Source of the DNA: Paenibacillus xylanivorans
GTDB taxonomy: Bacteria; Bacillota; Bacilli; Paenibacillales; Paenibacillaceae
NCBI RefSeq assembly: GCF_001280595.1
Contig: NZ_LITU01000070.1
Span: forward strand, 114,024 to 178,023
Length of the DNA stretch: 64,000 bases
Direction of reading: 5' to 3'
Shown here: positions 15,958-23,472 of the stretch, piece after piece
How positions within the stretch are numbered: position 1 is the first letter of the stretch
How the letters are laid out: each line of letters starts with the position of its first letter
Notes under the pieces: model-generated
Databases searched by the model: none
What the model saw: the letters and a program-made list of their open reading frames with translations, nothing else
Told to the model about the DNA's origin: nothing
Translations under genes and position numbers: made by a program

Positions 15958-16878
15958 ATGAAAACTCAATTAAACATCCAATTACGGCGTGCTCAGCAAA
16001 AAGACGCGCTTTTGCTGGCAGGGATATGCACCCGTGCCTTCGATCATGCGATTCAAGTCTGGGCTAACGGAGTGGAAGATCTGGACAGCAACATTTGTCC
16101 ACCAGGCTATTCTTCTGTTCGCATGCATAGTTACATGATCCGCGAATGGGACTATTACGTTATAGAATGGGATGGTTGCGCCATTGGTGGAGTCAGTGTG
16201 AATGTGTTGGGGAGTAAGCATGCGAGGCTGGATAAAATCTTTATTGACCCCGTCTGTCATGGTCGGGGCATAGGATCACAGGTCATCCGGCTTATTGAGG
16301 CCGAATTCTCGGAGATAGGGATATGGAAGCTGGAGACCTCGGGAAGACAGCGGAATAATCAACATTTTTATGAGAAAATGGGTTATGTCTGTCTCTATGC
16401 GTCTGAAGATGAATTTGTATATGAGAAAACCATAACAACAGAGCCTATAATCCAGCTCCCATCCGAGGAATTATCCAACGTTAAGGGGGAGTCGGTTAAT
16501 GAATTTTACCAGGCTAATCTGGATTCAGTTCGCTTCAGTACCAGCAATCTTCAGAATATTCGGATAACCGATTGCAACCTGAGTGGGGGCAAATTCACCA
16601 ATCTGAATATGACTCACATAGTACTGGCCGATTTACGTTTGACGAATAGTAAGGTTGAATTCTGTGCTTTGGACGGTGTTCATTTTCAGGATACACATCT
16701 CGGCCCAGACAGAGAACCCATGCATTGGGAACATTGTGACCTCCAAGGCAGTCGTTTCAATAAATGCGATCTTTCTGGCGTACAGTTGGAACAGTGCGAG
16801 GTAGCAGGGATGAAAATCAATGGAGTGGCTATAGAAGAGTTGCTTGCTGCTTATGAGTCCATGAAAGCCAAAAGCTGA
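15958..16878 (+). CDS. GNAT acetyltransferase fused to pentapeptide-repeat-like domain
   Basis: A 306-residue protein. Residues ~1-160 are a GNAT N-acetyltransferase: the acetyl-CoA loop is HGRGIGSQVI, followed by the NNQHFYEKMGYV helix typical of the fold. Residues ~190-290 form a quasi-repeated beta region with pentapeptide spacing (RFSTSNLQNIRITDCNLSGG in outline, then NLNMTHIVLADLRLTN and CDLQGSRFNKCDLSGVQLEQC). ATG 15958 follows AGAGGTG. The acetyl acceptor is unknown; small-molecule or antibiotic acetylation is possible. The gene lies behind an attenuator-like leader. Confidence 0.82.
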   Translation: MKTQLNIQLRRAQQKDALLLAGICTRAFDHAIQVWANGVEDLDSNICPPGYSSVRMHSYMIREWDYYVIEWDGCAIGGVSVNVLGSKHARLDKIFIDPVCHGRGIGSQVIRLIEAEFSEIGIWKLETSGRQRNNQHFYEKMGYVCLYASEDEFVYEKTITTEPIIQLPSEELSNVKGESVNEFYQANLDSVRFSTSNLQNIRITDCNLSGGKFTNLNMTHIVLADLRLTNSKVEFCALDGVHFQDTHLGPDREPMHWEHCDLQGSRFNKCDLSGVQLEQCEVAGMKINGVAIEELLAAYESMKAKS

Positions 16879-16905
16879 AGTTGAATGTGCTTGTAGAGTA
16901 ATATG

Positions 16906-16945
16906 AAAAGCCCGTTTCCCGCCTTTGTGCTGGAAATGGGCTTTA
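16906..16945. terminator. Bidirectional terminator between two GNAT genes
   Basis: AAAGCCCGTTTCC pairs with GGAAATGGGCTTT (one G-T pair), with A and T runs on the outer sides, serving the converging genes. Confidence 0.85.
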
Positions 16946-17005
16946 TTGTTGTTACCTTGTAAGAATGGTAAATTCAACTCGAAATCCGTCATGATATCGG
17001 CAGAG

Positions 17006-17464
17006 TCAGTTATGCTGCAAAGCCTGAGGCTTTTTGCTAAACCCGGTACTTCCCGCGGTAAAGCCCATCTGTTGGTAGAATTCATGCGCGGCTTCACGAT
17101 CCGGGCGATTGCCGCTGTTCAGGGAGATGGAGTCCACACCGTGAGTGGCTGCCCACTGTTCCGCTGCCTCAATGAGCTGACGGCCTATGCCGGAGCTTCT
17201 GAACTGGTCATGCACGATAAGAGCCATGATGCGGCAGTGTCTTCCGTTTTTTTCATATAGATAAGATGTCTGTAATCCAATTAATCCAACGACACGGCCA
17301 CGGACTTCGGCAACCAACGTTGCAAAGTTTGAATCCGCAGCGATGTGCGAATAACGCTCCTTCATCTCGGCATACGTGGTGGGGTAACCGAGTTGATCCA
17401 TAAGAATGACCATATCCTGCAGATCTTCAGTGGAACTGTTACGAATTGTTACATTTAGACTCAT
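17006..17464 (-). CDS. GNAT family N-acetyltransferase
   Basis: A 152-residue single-domain GNAT protein. The acetyl-CoA binding motif is RSSGIGRQLIEAAEQWA (about residues 89-105), preceded by a strand MALIVHD and followed by GNRPDREAAHEFYQQMGF. The target is unknown. Its start overlaps the ddl stop by four bases (ATGA), so it is translationally coupled as the last gene of a MocR-ddl-GNAT operon. Its presence beside ddl may mean a link with cell-wall amino acids, which is only inference. Confidence 0.9.
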   Translation of the reverse strand: MSLNVTIRNSSTEDLQDMVILMDQLGYPTTYAEMKERYSHIAADSNFATLVAEVRGRVVGLIGLQTSYLYEKNGRHCRIMALIVHDQFRSSGIGRQLIEAAEQWAATHGVDSISLNSGNRPDREAAHEFYQQMGFTAGSTGFSKKPQALQHN

Positions 17465-18381
17465 GATCGTGTCGCCTCCTTTTGGCGTTCTTTTAATGAG
17501 AGATCAATGATGGAATCCAGCAAATTGGCAAAGGAAATACCCGCTGCGGCTGCACTTTTGGGCAGCAGGCTGTTTCGGGTAAGCCCCGGCAGCGTATTCA
17601 CCTCAAGTACATAGGGCATGCCGTCCCGAATCATCATGTCCACACGGGCATAGACACTGCATTTTAGCACCCGGTAACAGGTGAGTGCGGCAGCTTCTAC
17701 ACGTTTATGCAAATCCGCAGGCAAATGGACGACCTGCTCCTCAGCGCCACCGTCATTATATTTGGAAGTATAGTCGAAAAACTCGGCATTTGAATGAATG
17801 GAGACTACGGGAAGCATCCGACCATCCAAAACGGCGCAGGTAATCTCCTCGCCCTCAATATATTGTTCAATCATGACGACTTCGTCCCAGACGAGTGCCG
17901 CTTCTACAGCCGCATGTAGAGCCGAGGGTTCCTGCACCACTTGCGTACCGATGCTGGAACCGCCTGAATTGGGCTTTACCACAACGGGATAGGTTAATTG
18001 CTGCACCGTGGCTGACGATAATTCATCCAAACTGCTCACCTGAAGCCACTCGCCGGTAGGTACACCCGCATGCTGGATGAGTCGTTTGGACATATCTTTG
18101 TCCATGCATACACTGCTCGCGAGTACACCGCAGCCTGTATACGGAACACCTAGCGACTCCAATGTGCCCTGAATTGTACCATCCTCGCCATATTTGCCGT
18201 GCAGAGCGAGCAGTGCCACATCCAATCCTGCGGCTTTCTCGATGAGATCACGTTTGCTGTTGATCTCCACCGGAATAACCTCATACTTCTGTCCATCCAG
18301 ATGGTTGATCATCTCCTGTCCGGTGAGCAGGGAAACCTCCCGCTCCGAAGATGTGCCACCCATAATCACGCCAACTTTCAT
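17461..18381 (-). CDS. ddl: D-alanine--D-alanine ligase
   Basis: A 306-residue ATP-grasp ligase that joins two D-alanines for peptidoglycan precursors in the cytosol. Seen: the N-terminal VIMGGTSSEREVSLLTG, LHGKYGEDGTIQG (the first D-Ala site), the ATP-grasp strand VVKPNSGGSSIG, MIEQYIEGEEITCAV, and the metal-binding end VLEVNTLPGLTRNSLLPKSA. The Tyr of the omega loop region (DYTSKYNDGGAEE) suggests D-Ala rather than D-lactate specificity. The short (~305) length fits DdlB-like enzymes. It is 60 bases after a MocR-type regulator. Confidence 0.95.
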   Translation of the reverse strand: MKVGVIMGGTSSEREVSLLTGQEMINHLDGQKYEVIPVEINSKRDLIEKAAGLDVALLALHGKYGEDGTIQGTLESLGVPYTGCGVLASSVCMDKDMSKRLIQHAGVPTGEWLQVSSLDELSSATVQQLTYPVVVKPNSGGSSIGTQVVQEPSALHAAVEAALVWDEVVMIEQYIEGEEITCAVLDGRMLPVVSIHSNAEFFDYTSKYNDGGAEEQVVHLPADLHKRVEAAALTCYRVLKCSVYARVDMMIRDGMPYVLEVNTLPGLTRNSLLPKSAAAAGISFANLLDSIIDLSLKERQKEATRS

Positions 18382-18441
18382 GTATAAGCCTCCTCATCGA
18401 TTCTCTAAGCTGCATAAAGATCTATATTTTATGAAGTCGTG

Positions 18442-19893
18442 CTATTTCGTTTGAGCAACAGTCTCGCCAATGATGCGAATACCTTTGCGAATATTCTCAT
18501 CGCTGACTCGGGAGAAGCCCAGACGCATCGTATGTTGCCCCTGCCCAGGTTCAAGATAAAAGGTATCGCCCGGCATGAAGGTAACGCCTTTTGCCTTGCA
18601 GGCAGCCAGTAGCTCCCTCGTCCGGTATTCCGGTGGGAATTGTACGAACAGGTGAAGTCCGCCTTCGCCGGAGACCCGGCACATCGGCAGATACTGCCGC
18701 AAGCAGCGGACGACCAGCTCATATTTCCGCTTGTATTCCGTGCGGGCTCGCTTCAAATATTTCTCGAAATTACCGTTGCTCAGATACTGATAGAGCAGGG
18801 ACTGATCCAGCGTCGAGGTATGAATGCTGCGCGCCCGTTTCATGCTTTCCAGATAATTAATCAATGCCGCATCCGCAATGACCCAGCCTACGCGCAGACC
18901 TGGAAAAAGTACCTTCGAGAAGCTGCCCAGATACACGAGTCCGTTCCCTTTGCCTACACTGGCAATCAAGGGGGAGACGTGTGAGCCGGAATAACGCAAT
19001 TCCTCGTTAAAGCCGTCTTCAATAATCGGCACCTGGTGCTGGTTCATCAATCGAATGATCTCTGCCCGTTTGGCAGGTGATGTGACGATCCCGGTTGGAT
19101 TGTGATAAGAAGGCACGAGATAGGCTAGATCATATGGGTTTGCTGAAAGTTCCCGTTCCAGCTGCTTCAGGTCCAGACCATCTGGTTCCATATCCACACC
19201 GGTGAGGTGAAATTGATGGAGCCTCAGATTTTTGACAGCGGTATGATGTGTCGGGTTTTCACATAAGGCTCTACCGCTTTTTTTGCGCAATGCGCCCAAT
19301 ACCAGATCGAAGCCTTCCGTAAATCCATTGGTGATCAAAATATCCTTGCCGCTCAGGTCGACACCCTTATTTTCCATATAACGCAACAAATACTTCATAA
19401 GAGGCCTGTAGCCTTGCGCATATCCGTAATTCAGCAACACTTCCCCTTCAAGCGACATCCGGTCGAGGAAAGCTCTTTTTACGTTGTGCATGTCGAACAG
19501 CTTCTCATCCGGAGCGATGCTGGTAAATGAAATCTCACCGCGCTCCGAGCCGGAGCCATGCTTCATCAGATCATACTGCTCTGCCTGGATTGCGTAGTCG
19601 CTGACTCGTTCATTCCAGTCCAGCTGCCACCCGGATGTAGACTCAGGTGCATCAATGGTGGAACTAACGTAATTGCCTTTGCCTTTGACTGCATAGATTA
19701 GGCCCTCCTCCTCAAGTTCAGCATAGGCCAGCAGAATCGTGCTGCGACTCACTTTCATGAGTGTACTGAGTTCGCGGGTAGAAGGGAGCTTTTGTTTGGC
19801 TTGCAGGCCGCCTTTGAGCATTAATCGCTTCATATAATCTTTGACTTGTATATATACAGGGCGGTCCTCCGTCAATTGCAGATCGGAATACAT
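18442..19893 (-). CDS. MocR-type PLP-dependent transcriptional regulator (GntR-aminotransferase fusion, possible DdlR)
   Basis: A 483-residue protein with an N-terminal GntR winged helix (residues ~10-80, KLPSTRELSTLMKVSRSTILLAY) and a fold-type I aminotransferase domain from about 110. The PLP-binding segments include a YLVPSYHNPTGIV stretch, IEDGFNEELRY and the Schiff-base Lys in YLGSFSKVLFPGLRVGW. MocR regulators sense PLP with an amino acid. Known precedent: DdlR of Brevibacillus, a MocR protein beside ddl. The gene heads an operon with ddl, so a DdlR-like role is a reasonable inference. Confidence 0.9.
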   Translation of the reverse strand: MYSDLQLTEDRPVYIQVKDYMKRLMLKGGLQAKQKLPSTRELSTLMKVSRSTILLAYAELEEEGLIYAVKGKGNYVSSTIDAPESTSGWQLDWNERVSDYAIQAEQYDLMKHGSGSERGEISFTSIAPDEKLFDMHNVKRAFLDRMSLEGEVLLNYGYAQGYRPLMKYLLRYMENKGVDLSGKDILITNGFTEGFDLVLGALRKKSGRALCENPTHHTAVKNLRLHQFHLTGVDMEPDGLDLKQLERELSANPYDLAYLVPSYHNPTGIVTSPAKRAEIIRLMNQHQVPIIEDGFNEELRYSGSHVSPLIASVGKGNGLVYLGSFSKVLFPGLRVGWVIADAALINYLESMKRARSIHTSTLDQSLLYQYLSNGNFEKYLKRARTEYKRKYELVVRCLRQYLPMCRVSGEGGLHLFVQFPPEYRTRELLAACKAKGVTFMPGDTFYLEPGQGQHTMRLGFSRVSDENIRKGIRIIGETVAQTK

Positions 19894-19996
19894 CCCATCA
19901 CTCCCTTATTTGCTATCTTGCCATATTATAACCCCAGCAGAAAGAACCACGATACCTCTGTTTCCCTGCGAGAGTGGTTGGTTGTTTGCGCAAACG

Positions 19997-20024
19997 TAAA
20001 AAAGCCCTGGCATCATGCCGGGCT
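19997..20024 (-). terminator. Minus-strand intrinsic terminator upstream of the MocR gene
   Basis: On the minus strand AGCCCGGCA / TGCCAGGGCT form a stem with one bulge and a TGA loop, followed by TTTTTT. It lies about 100 bases before the MocR start. Confidence 0.65.
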
Positions 20025-20514
20025 GGGGTGAAACGTGATCCATCTTGTATAGTGCTGCTGCAATAACTTTCTAGGTAGCGTTGCTTGACTAGTCTCTCTA
20101 GGATCGATAGCTATCTGTCCTTCTACGTGTGTCTATTTAACTTTCGTACGGCTATAATTGCAGGCTTTCTTGGTGAATCGAAATCTATAAAATCTTCGTA
20201 AATCTAGGATCTTTCTACGTTTGCTTGCTGCAAGGGTCGAATAGATGATGAATCAAAAGTCTATAAGGCTAAGTTCTTGCTAACTGTACTCTTGTCGTGC
20301 GCGCGTAACAGAATTCAGTATGAAAAAGATGATCAATCATAGGGTACAATAGACGGAAGTAGATATAAAGACATATGTCTTAGTGCCCAAATTCTTCCTC
20401 ATACCCCTATAGTACCACTTTGAATCAGGGAAGTTAACCTTTTTTTTGAAATATTTGTCGTAATAGTTGAAAAAAGCTTGAATCTTGCTTCTTATTAATG
20501 AAATGGTTTCCCTT

Positions 20515-20520
20515 TATAAT
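20515..20520 (+). promoter_or_regulatory. -10 box of the GIY-YIG gene
   Basis: A consensus TATAAT. Transcription would begin near 20527, downstream of the ATG at 20523, which argues for the TTG start at 20565. The -35 region is not well conserved. Confidence 0.5.
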
Positions 20521-20564
20521 ATATGATAGGATGTAAACCTATAGATAATGAGGAAGTGAGCCTA

Positions 20565-20921
20565 TTGATTAATATTACTGTGCCAACACCAGATGTCACC
20601 ATCACGAAGCAGGCTGATCCACAGCTTAGCCACATTTTTGGATTCACCGATTTCCACCTGATTACTCGGGAAAAAGGCGGTATTTTCATGTTTTACAATG
20701 CCGCTGGTGAGTTGTTATTTGTCGGTAAAGCACGAAAATTAAGACCGCGCATCAAAAAACATTTTGAAGATACCGTATCACCAATGAAGGCACACCGCGA
20801 GGAAGTGACCACCATCGAAGTATGCGTTATTGAAGATCCGGTGGATCGCGAAATTTACGAGACCTATATCATCAACACGATGCGTGCGAAATACAATGTA
20901 GATAAAGTGTTGTACAAATAA
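20565..20921 (+). CDS. GIY-YIG nuclease-superfamily protein (UvrC N-domain-like)
   Basis: A 118-residue protein. The core is GGIFMFYNAAGELLFVGKARKLRPRIKKHF, shown here in outline as GGIFMFYN, FVGKA and LRPRIKKHF: the GIY-YIG fold as in the UvrC N-domain, with FVG replacing the canonical YIG. The conserved Glu lies in a later helix (EIYETYIIN). A putative ribosome site AGGAAGTGAG precedes TTG 20565. The catalytic Tyr of the second motif is Phe, so nuclease activity is uncertain. Many Bacillales carry such stand-alone proteins of unknown function. Confidence 0.75.
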   Translation: MINITVPTPDVTITKQADPQLSHIFGFTDFHLITREKGGIFMFYNAAGELLFVGKARKLRPRIKKHFEDTVSPMKAHREEVTTIEVCVIEDPVDREIYETYIINTMRAKYNVDKVLYK

Positions 20922-21185
20922 GTATATCAGTGAAAGCCCAAGGGCGATAAGAATCGGAATTAAATGATGGAATGTACTGAATGAAGTGTAAAGCATACTT
21001 TGCAAAGTTTGGGACATATAGCCTACGCCTTGCGTCAACAGACAAGGATGTGATCTGCGGATTGCATCCCAAGTCTGCTTGGAAGTATTAAGAATTTTTT
21101 CAATATGTAGTTCGTAGAATTGGCAAATGTAGAACTTAGAGATGGTATTACAGGATAAACCAAATACATAGAAGAGGTGATTGTA

Positions 21186-21935
21186 TTGATCGGTCGTAGC
21201 GGTAACCCCACACTCAAAGATAGTACGTTTGAAGACTCCAGAGGATATGGAGATGATCGGTATCAGAGTAGTATGACGATTAACGGCACGGTAAACAAGG
21301 CGTTTATTACGCTGGTAATCCTGCTGGGCAGTGCATTTGCAACCTGGATGATGTTTTTCAATGGGCAAGAAGTGCTTCCTCTTGCAATCGGAGGGGCTAT
21401 TGCCGGATTCATTCTGGCACTGATTATTTCATTTAAACCTGTGGCCGCGCCTTACCTTGTGCCGATCTATGCAGTGGCAGAAGGGATGTTCCTGGGTGCA
21501 CTCTCGGCCTCGTATGAGTATTTGTACAATGGCATTACGCTGCAGGCAGCTCTGCTGACCATGGCGGTCTTTATTGCCCTGCTGGTGGCATACAAGACAA
21601 GACTGATCAAAGCTACGGAGAATTTCAAGCTGGGGGTTGTGGCCGCAACCGGAGGAATCATGATCATGTATCTTCTCAGTTTCGTGCTTGGTTTGTTTGG
21701 AATTACCGTTCCCTATCTGCATGACAATAGTCTGATCGGAATCGGCATTTCTGTCGTCATCGTTATTGTGGCTGCGCTGAATCTGGTGCTTGATTTTGAT
21801 TTTATTGAAAGTGGTGCCGACAACGGTGCTCCTAAATATATGGAGTGGTACGGTGCATTTGGATTAATGGTGACGCTGGTATGGCTGTATATTGAAATTA
21901 TTCGTCTGCTCAGCAAGCTGCGGAGCCGGGACTAG
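21186..21935 (+). CDS. Bax inhibitor-1/YccA family membrane protein
   Basis: A 249-residue protein with seven predicted membrane helices beginning near residue 35. The family pattern is present: VPIYAVAEGMFLGALSASYE, TAATGGIM-type loops and the C-terminal DFDFIESG motif, whose Asp residues form the pH-sensitive pair known from the BsYetJ structure (calcium leak channel). TTG 21186 is preferred because AGAGGTG lies six bases upstream; the GTG at 21177 falls within that site. It is monocistronic with a strong terminator. Confidence 0.88.
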   Translation: MIGRSGNPTLKDSTFEDSRGYGDDRYQSSMTINGTVNKAFITLVILLGSAFATWMMFFNGQEVLPLAIGGAIAGFILALIISFKPVAAPYLVPIYAVAEGMFLGALSASYEYLYNGITLQAALLTMAVFIALLVAYKTRLIKATENFKLGVVAATGGIMIMYLLSFVLGLFGITVPYLHDNSLIGIGISVVIVIVAALNLVLDFDFIESGADNGAPKYMEWYGAFGLMVTLVWLYIEIIRLLSKLRSRD

Positions 21936-21978
21936 TTCGCTTCAAACCTTTTCAAACCTAATCATGCAATTCGTCATC

Positions 21979-22017
21979 AAAAGCTAACTCGTGCCCAAAA
22001 CACGCAGTTAGCTTTTT
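21979..22017 (+). terminator. Terminator after the BI-1 family gene
   Basis: AAAAGCTAACT pairs with AGTTAGCTTTTT, with an inner CGTG/CACG stem. Confidence 0.88.
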
Positions 22018-22106
22018 CGGTGTTTCATGGATAGTCTTAACATCGAACTGTGTACATTCTTCCATATATGGATTGACTGAATGGAAAAGAATGTGATATT
22101 TTAATT

Positions 22107-22125
22107 GATAATGATTATCATTTTC
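22107..22125. promoter_or_regulatory. Fur box upstream of the Btr-like regulator
   Basis: GATAATGATTATCATTTTC matches the 19-base consensus GATAATGATAATCATTATC with two differences and contains a full TGATAATgATTATCA 7-1-7 core. It lies 81 bases before the gene start. Confidence 0.88.
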
Positions 22126-22205
22126 GTTAAGTTGATATGGTGCCAGCTTTATTGCACTGTACATTTCATATCAAACCGATCAAGCAGATCGAAAGGAGTG
22201 GCCTT

Positions 22206-23423
22206 ATGTTACTGGAAAATGATTCGCAGACCTCTGCGCACTTGCCCGTTACCGGCCGCAGTCCCAAGACGGATCTTGCCAAGGTAAAAGTATATATGGA
22301 CGAGCACTATGATGAACCATTGTCTATTGCGGATCTCGCCCACAAAGCCAATATCAGTGCGAAATATTTCGTGGATCTGTTCAAGAAAACCTATGGACAG
22401 AGTGCAATGGAATATTTGACCGATCTTCGCATCAATCGTGCCAAACGATATCTGAAAGAAACAGGGTACAAACTTCGCGAAATCGCGCTGCGAGTAGGCT
22501 ATAGTGATGAGTATTATTTTAGCCGCAAATTTAAAAAAGAAGTGGGCGTATCTCCTTCGGATTATGCCAAAAATGCGAGGAAACGCATCGCCACCTGCTC
22601 CTCCAGCATCATTGGACAGCTATTGGCGCTTAATGTCATGCCTGTCGCTGCGCCGATTGATCCCAAATGGACCGCTTATTATTATAACGCGCACCGAACA
22701 GAGATTCAGTCACACTTGAGACTGACAGACCCGTATACCAGCTTGAGATTTGAAGCGAACGTGGAGCGATTGGTTCATATCCGTCCGGACGCTATTGTGG
22801 GTACCGACCAGATCGGTGAACAGGATCAGGCCAAGCTGGCTGAGATTGCACCTTGTTGTTTTGTACCGAAGTATCACTTGGATTGGCGTGCGCAGTTACG
22901 TATGATTGCTGCTTTTCTAGAGCGGGAAGAACAGGCAGAACAGTGGATTAGCGTATACAATCAACGAGTTGAGAAGGCGCGGAATTCCGTGCAGCAGAAA
23001 GTAGGCCGGGAGAAGGTCATCGTTGTCCGAGTGTATGGTCATCACCTTTATCTGTATCGAAATCCGGGTATTGAAGAGGTATTGTACAATAATGGTTTGC
23101 AACTGGAAACCTACCCGGATGTTCAGACTAATACACCGTTAACGTTGGAACAATTGGCTGCACTAAATCCAGATCGGATTCTTGTTATGGTGTGCCCTGA
23201 GGCCGCATCGCGGGCGTACTGGCTCAGTCTGCAGCATTCACCAGTATGGCGTCAGCTTAAGGCAGTAAGGCAATATCAGATCCATCTGATTACAGGTGAT
23301 CCCTGGTTTGACTACTCCGCCGTAGGCGTGATGCGCATGCTGGATGAAGCGCTGCTGATTTTCACGGGATATTGTCCAAATGTATATCTGGATAACGTCC
23401 ATGGTGATTCCCGGGCTACATGA
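22206..23423 (+). CDS. btr: AraC-type regulator with siderophore-binding domain (Btr-like)
   Basis: A 405-residue regulator. An AraC double helix-turn-helix lies near the N-terminus (about residues 25-120: DLAHKANISAKYFVDLFKKTYG, then IALRVGYSDEYYFSRKFKKEVGVSPSDY, in outline). The rest is a FeuA/FhuD-like periplasmic-binding fold used to sense a ferric siderophore in the cytosol (HIRPDAIVGTDQIGEQDQ, LAALNPDRILVM). In Bacillus, Btr binds ferric bacillibactin and activates the uptake genes. GAAAGGAG precedes the ATG. A Fur box and the adjacent binding-protein gene support this role. Confidence 0.88.
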   Translation: MLLENDSQTSAHLPVTGRSPKTDLAKVKVYMDEHYDEPLSIADLAHKANISAKYFVDLFKKTYGQSAMEYLTDLRINRAKRYLKETGYKLREIALRVGYSDEYYFSRKFKKEVGVSPSDYAKNARKRIATCSSSIIGQLLALNVMPVAAPIDPKWTAYYYNAHRTEIQSHLRLTDPYTSLRFEANVERLVHIRPDAIVGTDQIGEQDQAKLAEIAPCCFVPKYHLDWRAQLRMIAAFLEREEQAEQWISVYNQRVEKARNSVQQKVGREKVIVVRVYGHHLYLYRNPGIEEVLYNNGLQLETYPDVQTNTPLTLEQLAALNPDRILVMVCPEAASRAYWLSLQHSPVWRQLKAVRQYQIHLITGDPWFDYSAVGVMRMLDEALLIFTGYCPNVYLDNVHGDSRAT

Positions 23424-23444
23424 CATATAATCCATCTATCTAAA

Positions 23445-23459
23445 TGAGAATGTTTATCA
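23445..23459. promoter_or_regulatory. Fur box before the siderophore-binding lipoprotein
   Basis: TGAGAATGTTTATCA fits the 7-1-7 Fur core TGATAATNATTATCA with two changes. It lies just upstream of the ribosome site, so bound Fur would block the start region. Confidence 0.65.
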
Positions 23460-23472
23460 AGGGGGATAAGTC

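Larger units (their letters stand above)
19894..20564. other. Large gene-poor intergenic region with minus-strand terminator
   Basis: No open frame over 60 codons. It holds a perfect palindrome GTTTGCGCAAAC (19984-19995), a terminator read on the minus strand (19997-20024), and a degenerate repeat: TCTAGGATC followed at different distances by TTCTACGT at ~20097-20128 and ~20203-20220. A TATAAT box at 20515-20520 serves the GIY-YIG gene. The minus-strand terminator has no upstream gene to end, which suggests a small RNA or an attenuated leader for the MocR operon. Confidence 0.5.

Noticed and set aside
19908-20045. 45-codon minus-strand frame through the orphan terminator, ending just before the MocR ribosome site
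   Set aside because: It has no ribosome site and an unconvincing sequence; the position before MocR is suggestive but not enough to call a leader peptide.
20523-20564. ATG at 20523 as start of the GIY-YIG gene
   Set aside because: It would lie upstream of the transcription start predicted from TATAAT at 20515-20520 and lacks a ribosome site; TTG 20565 fits better.
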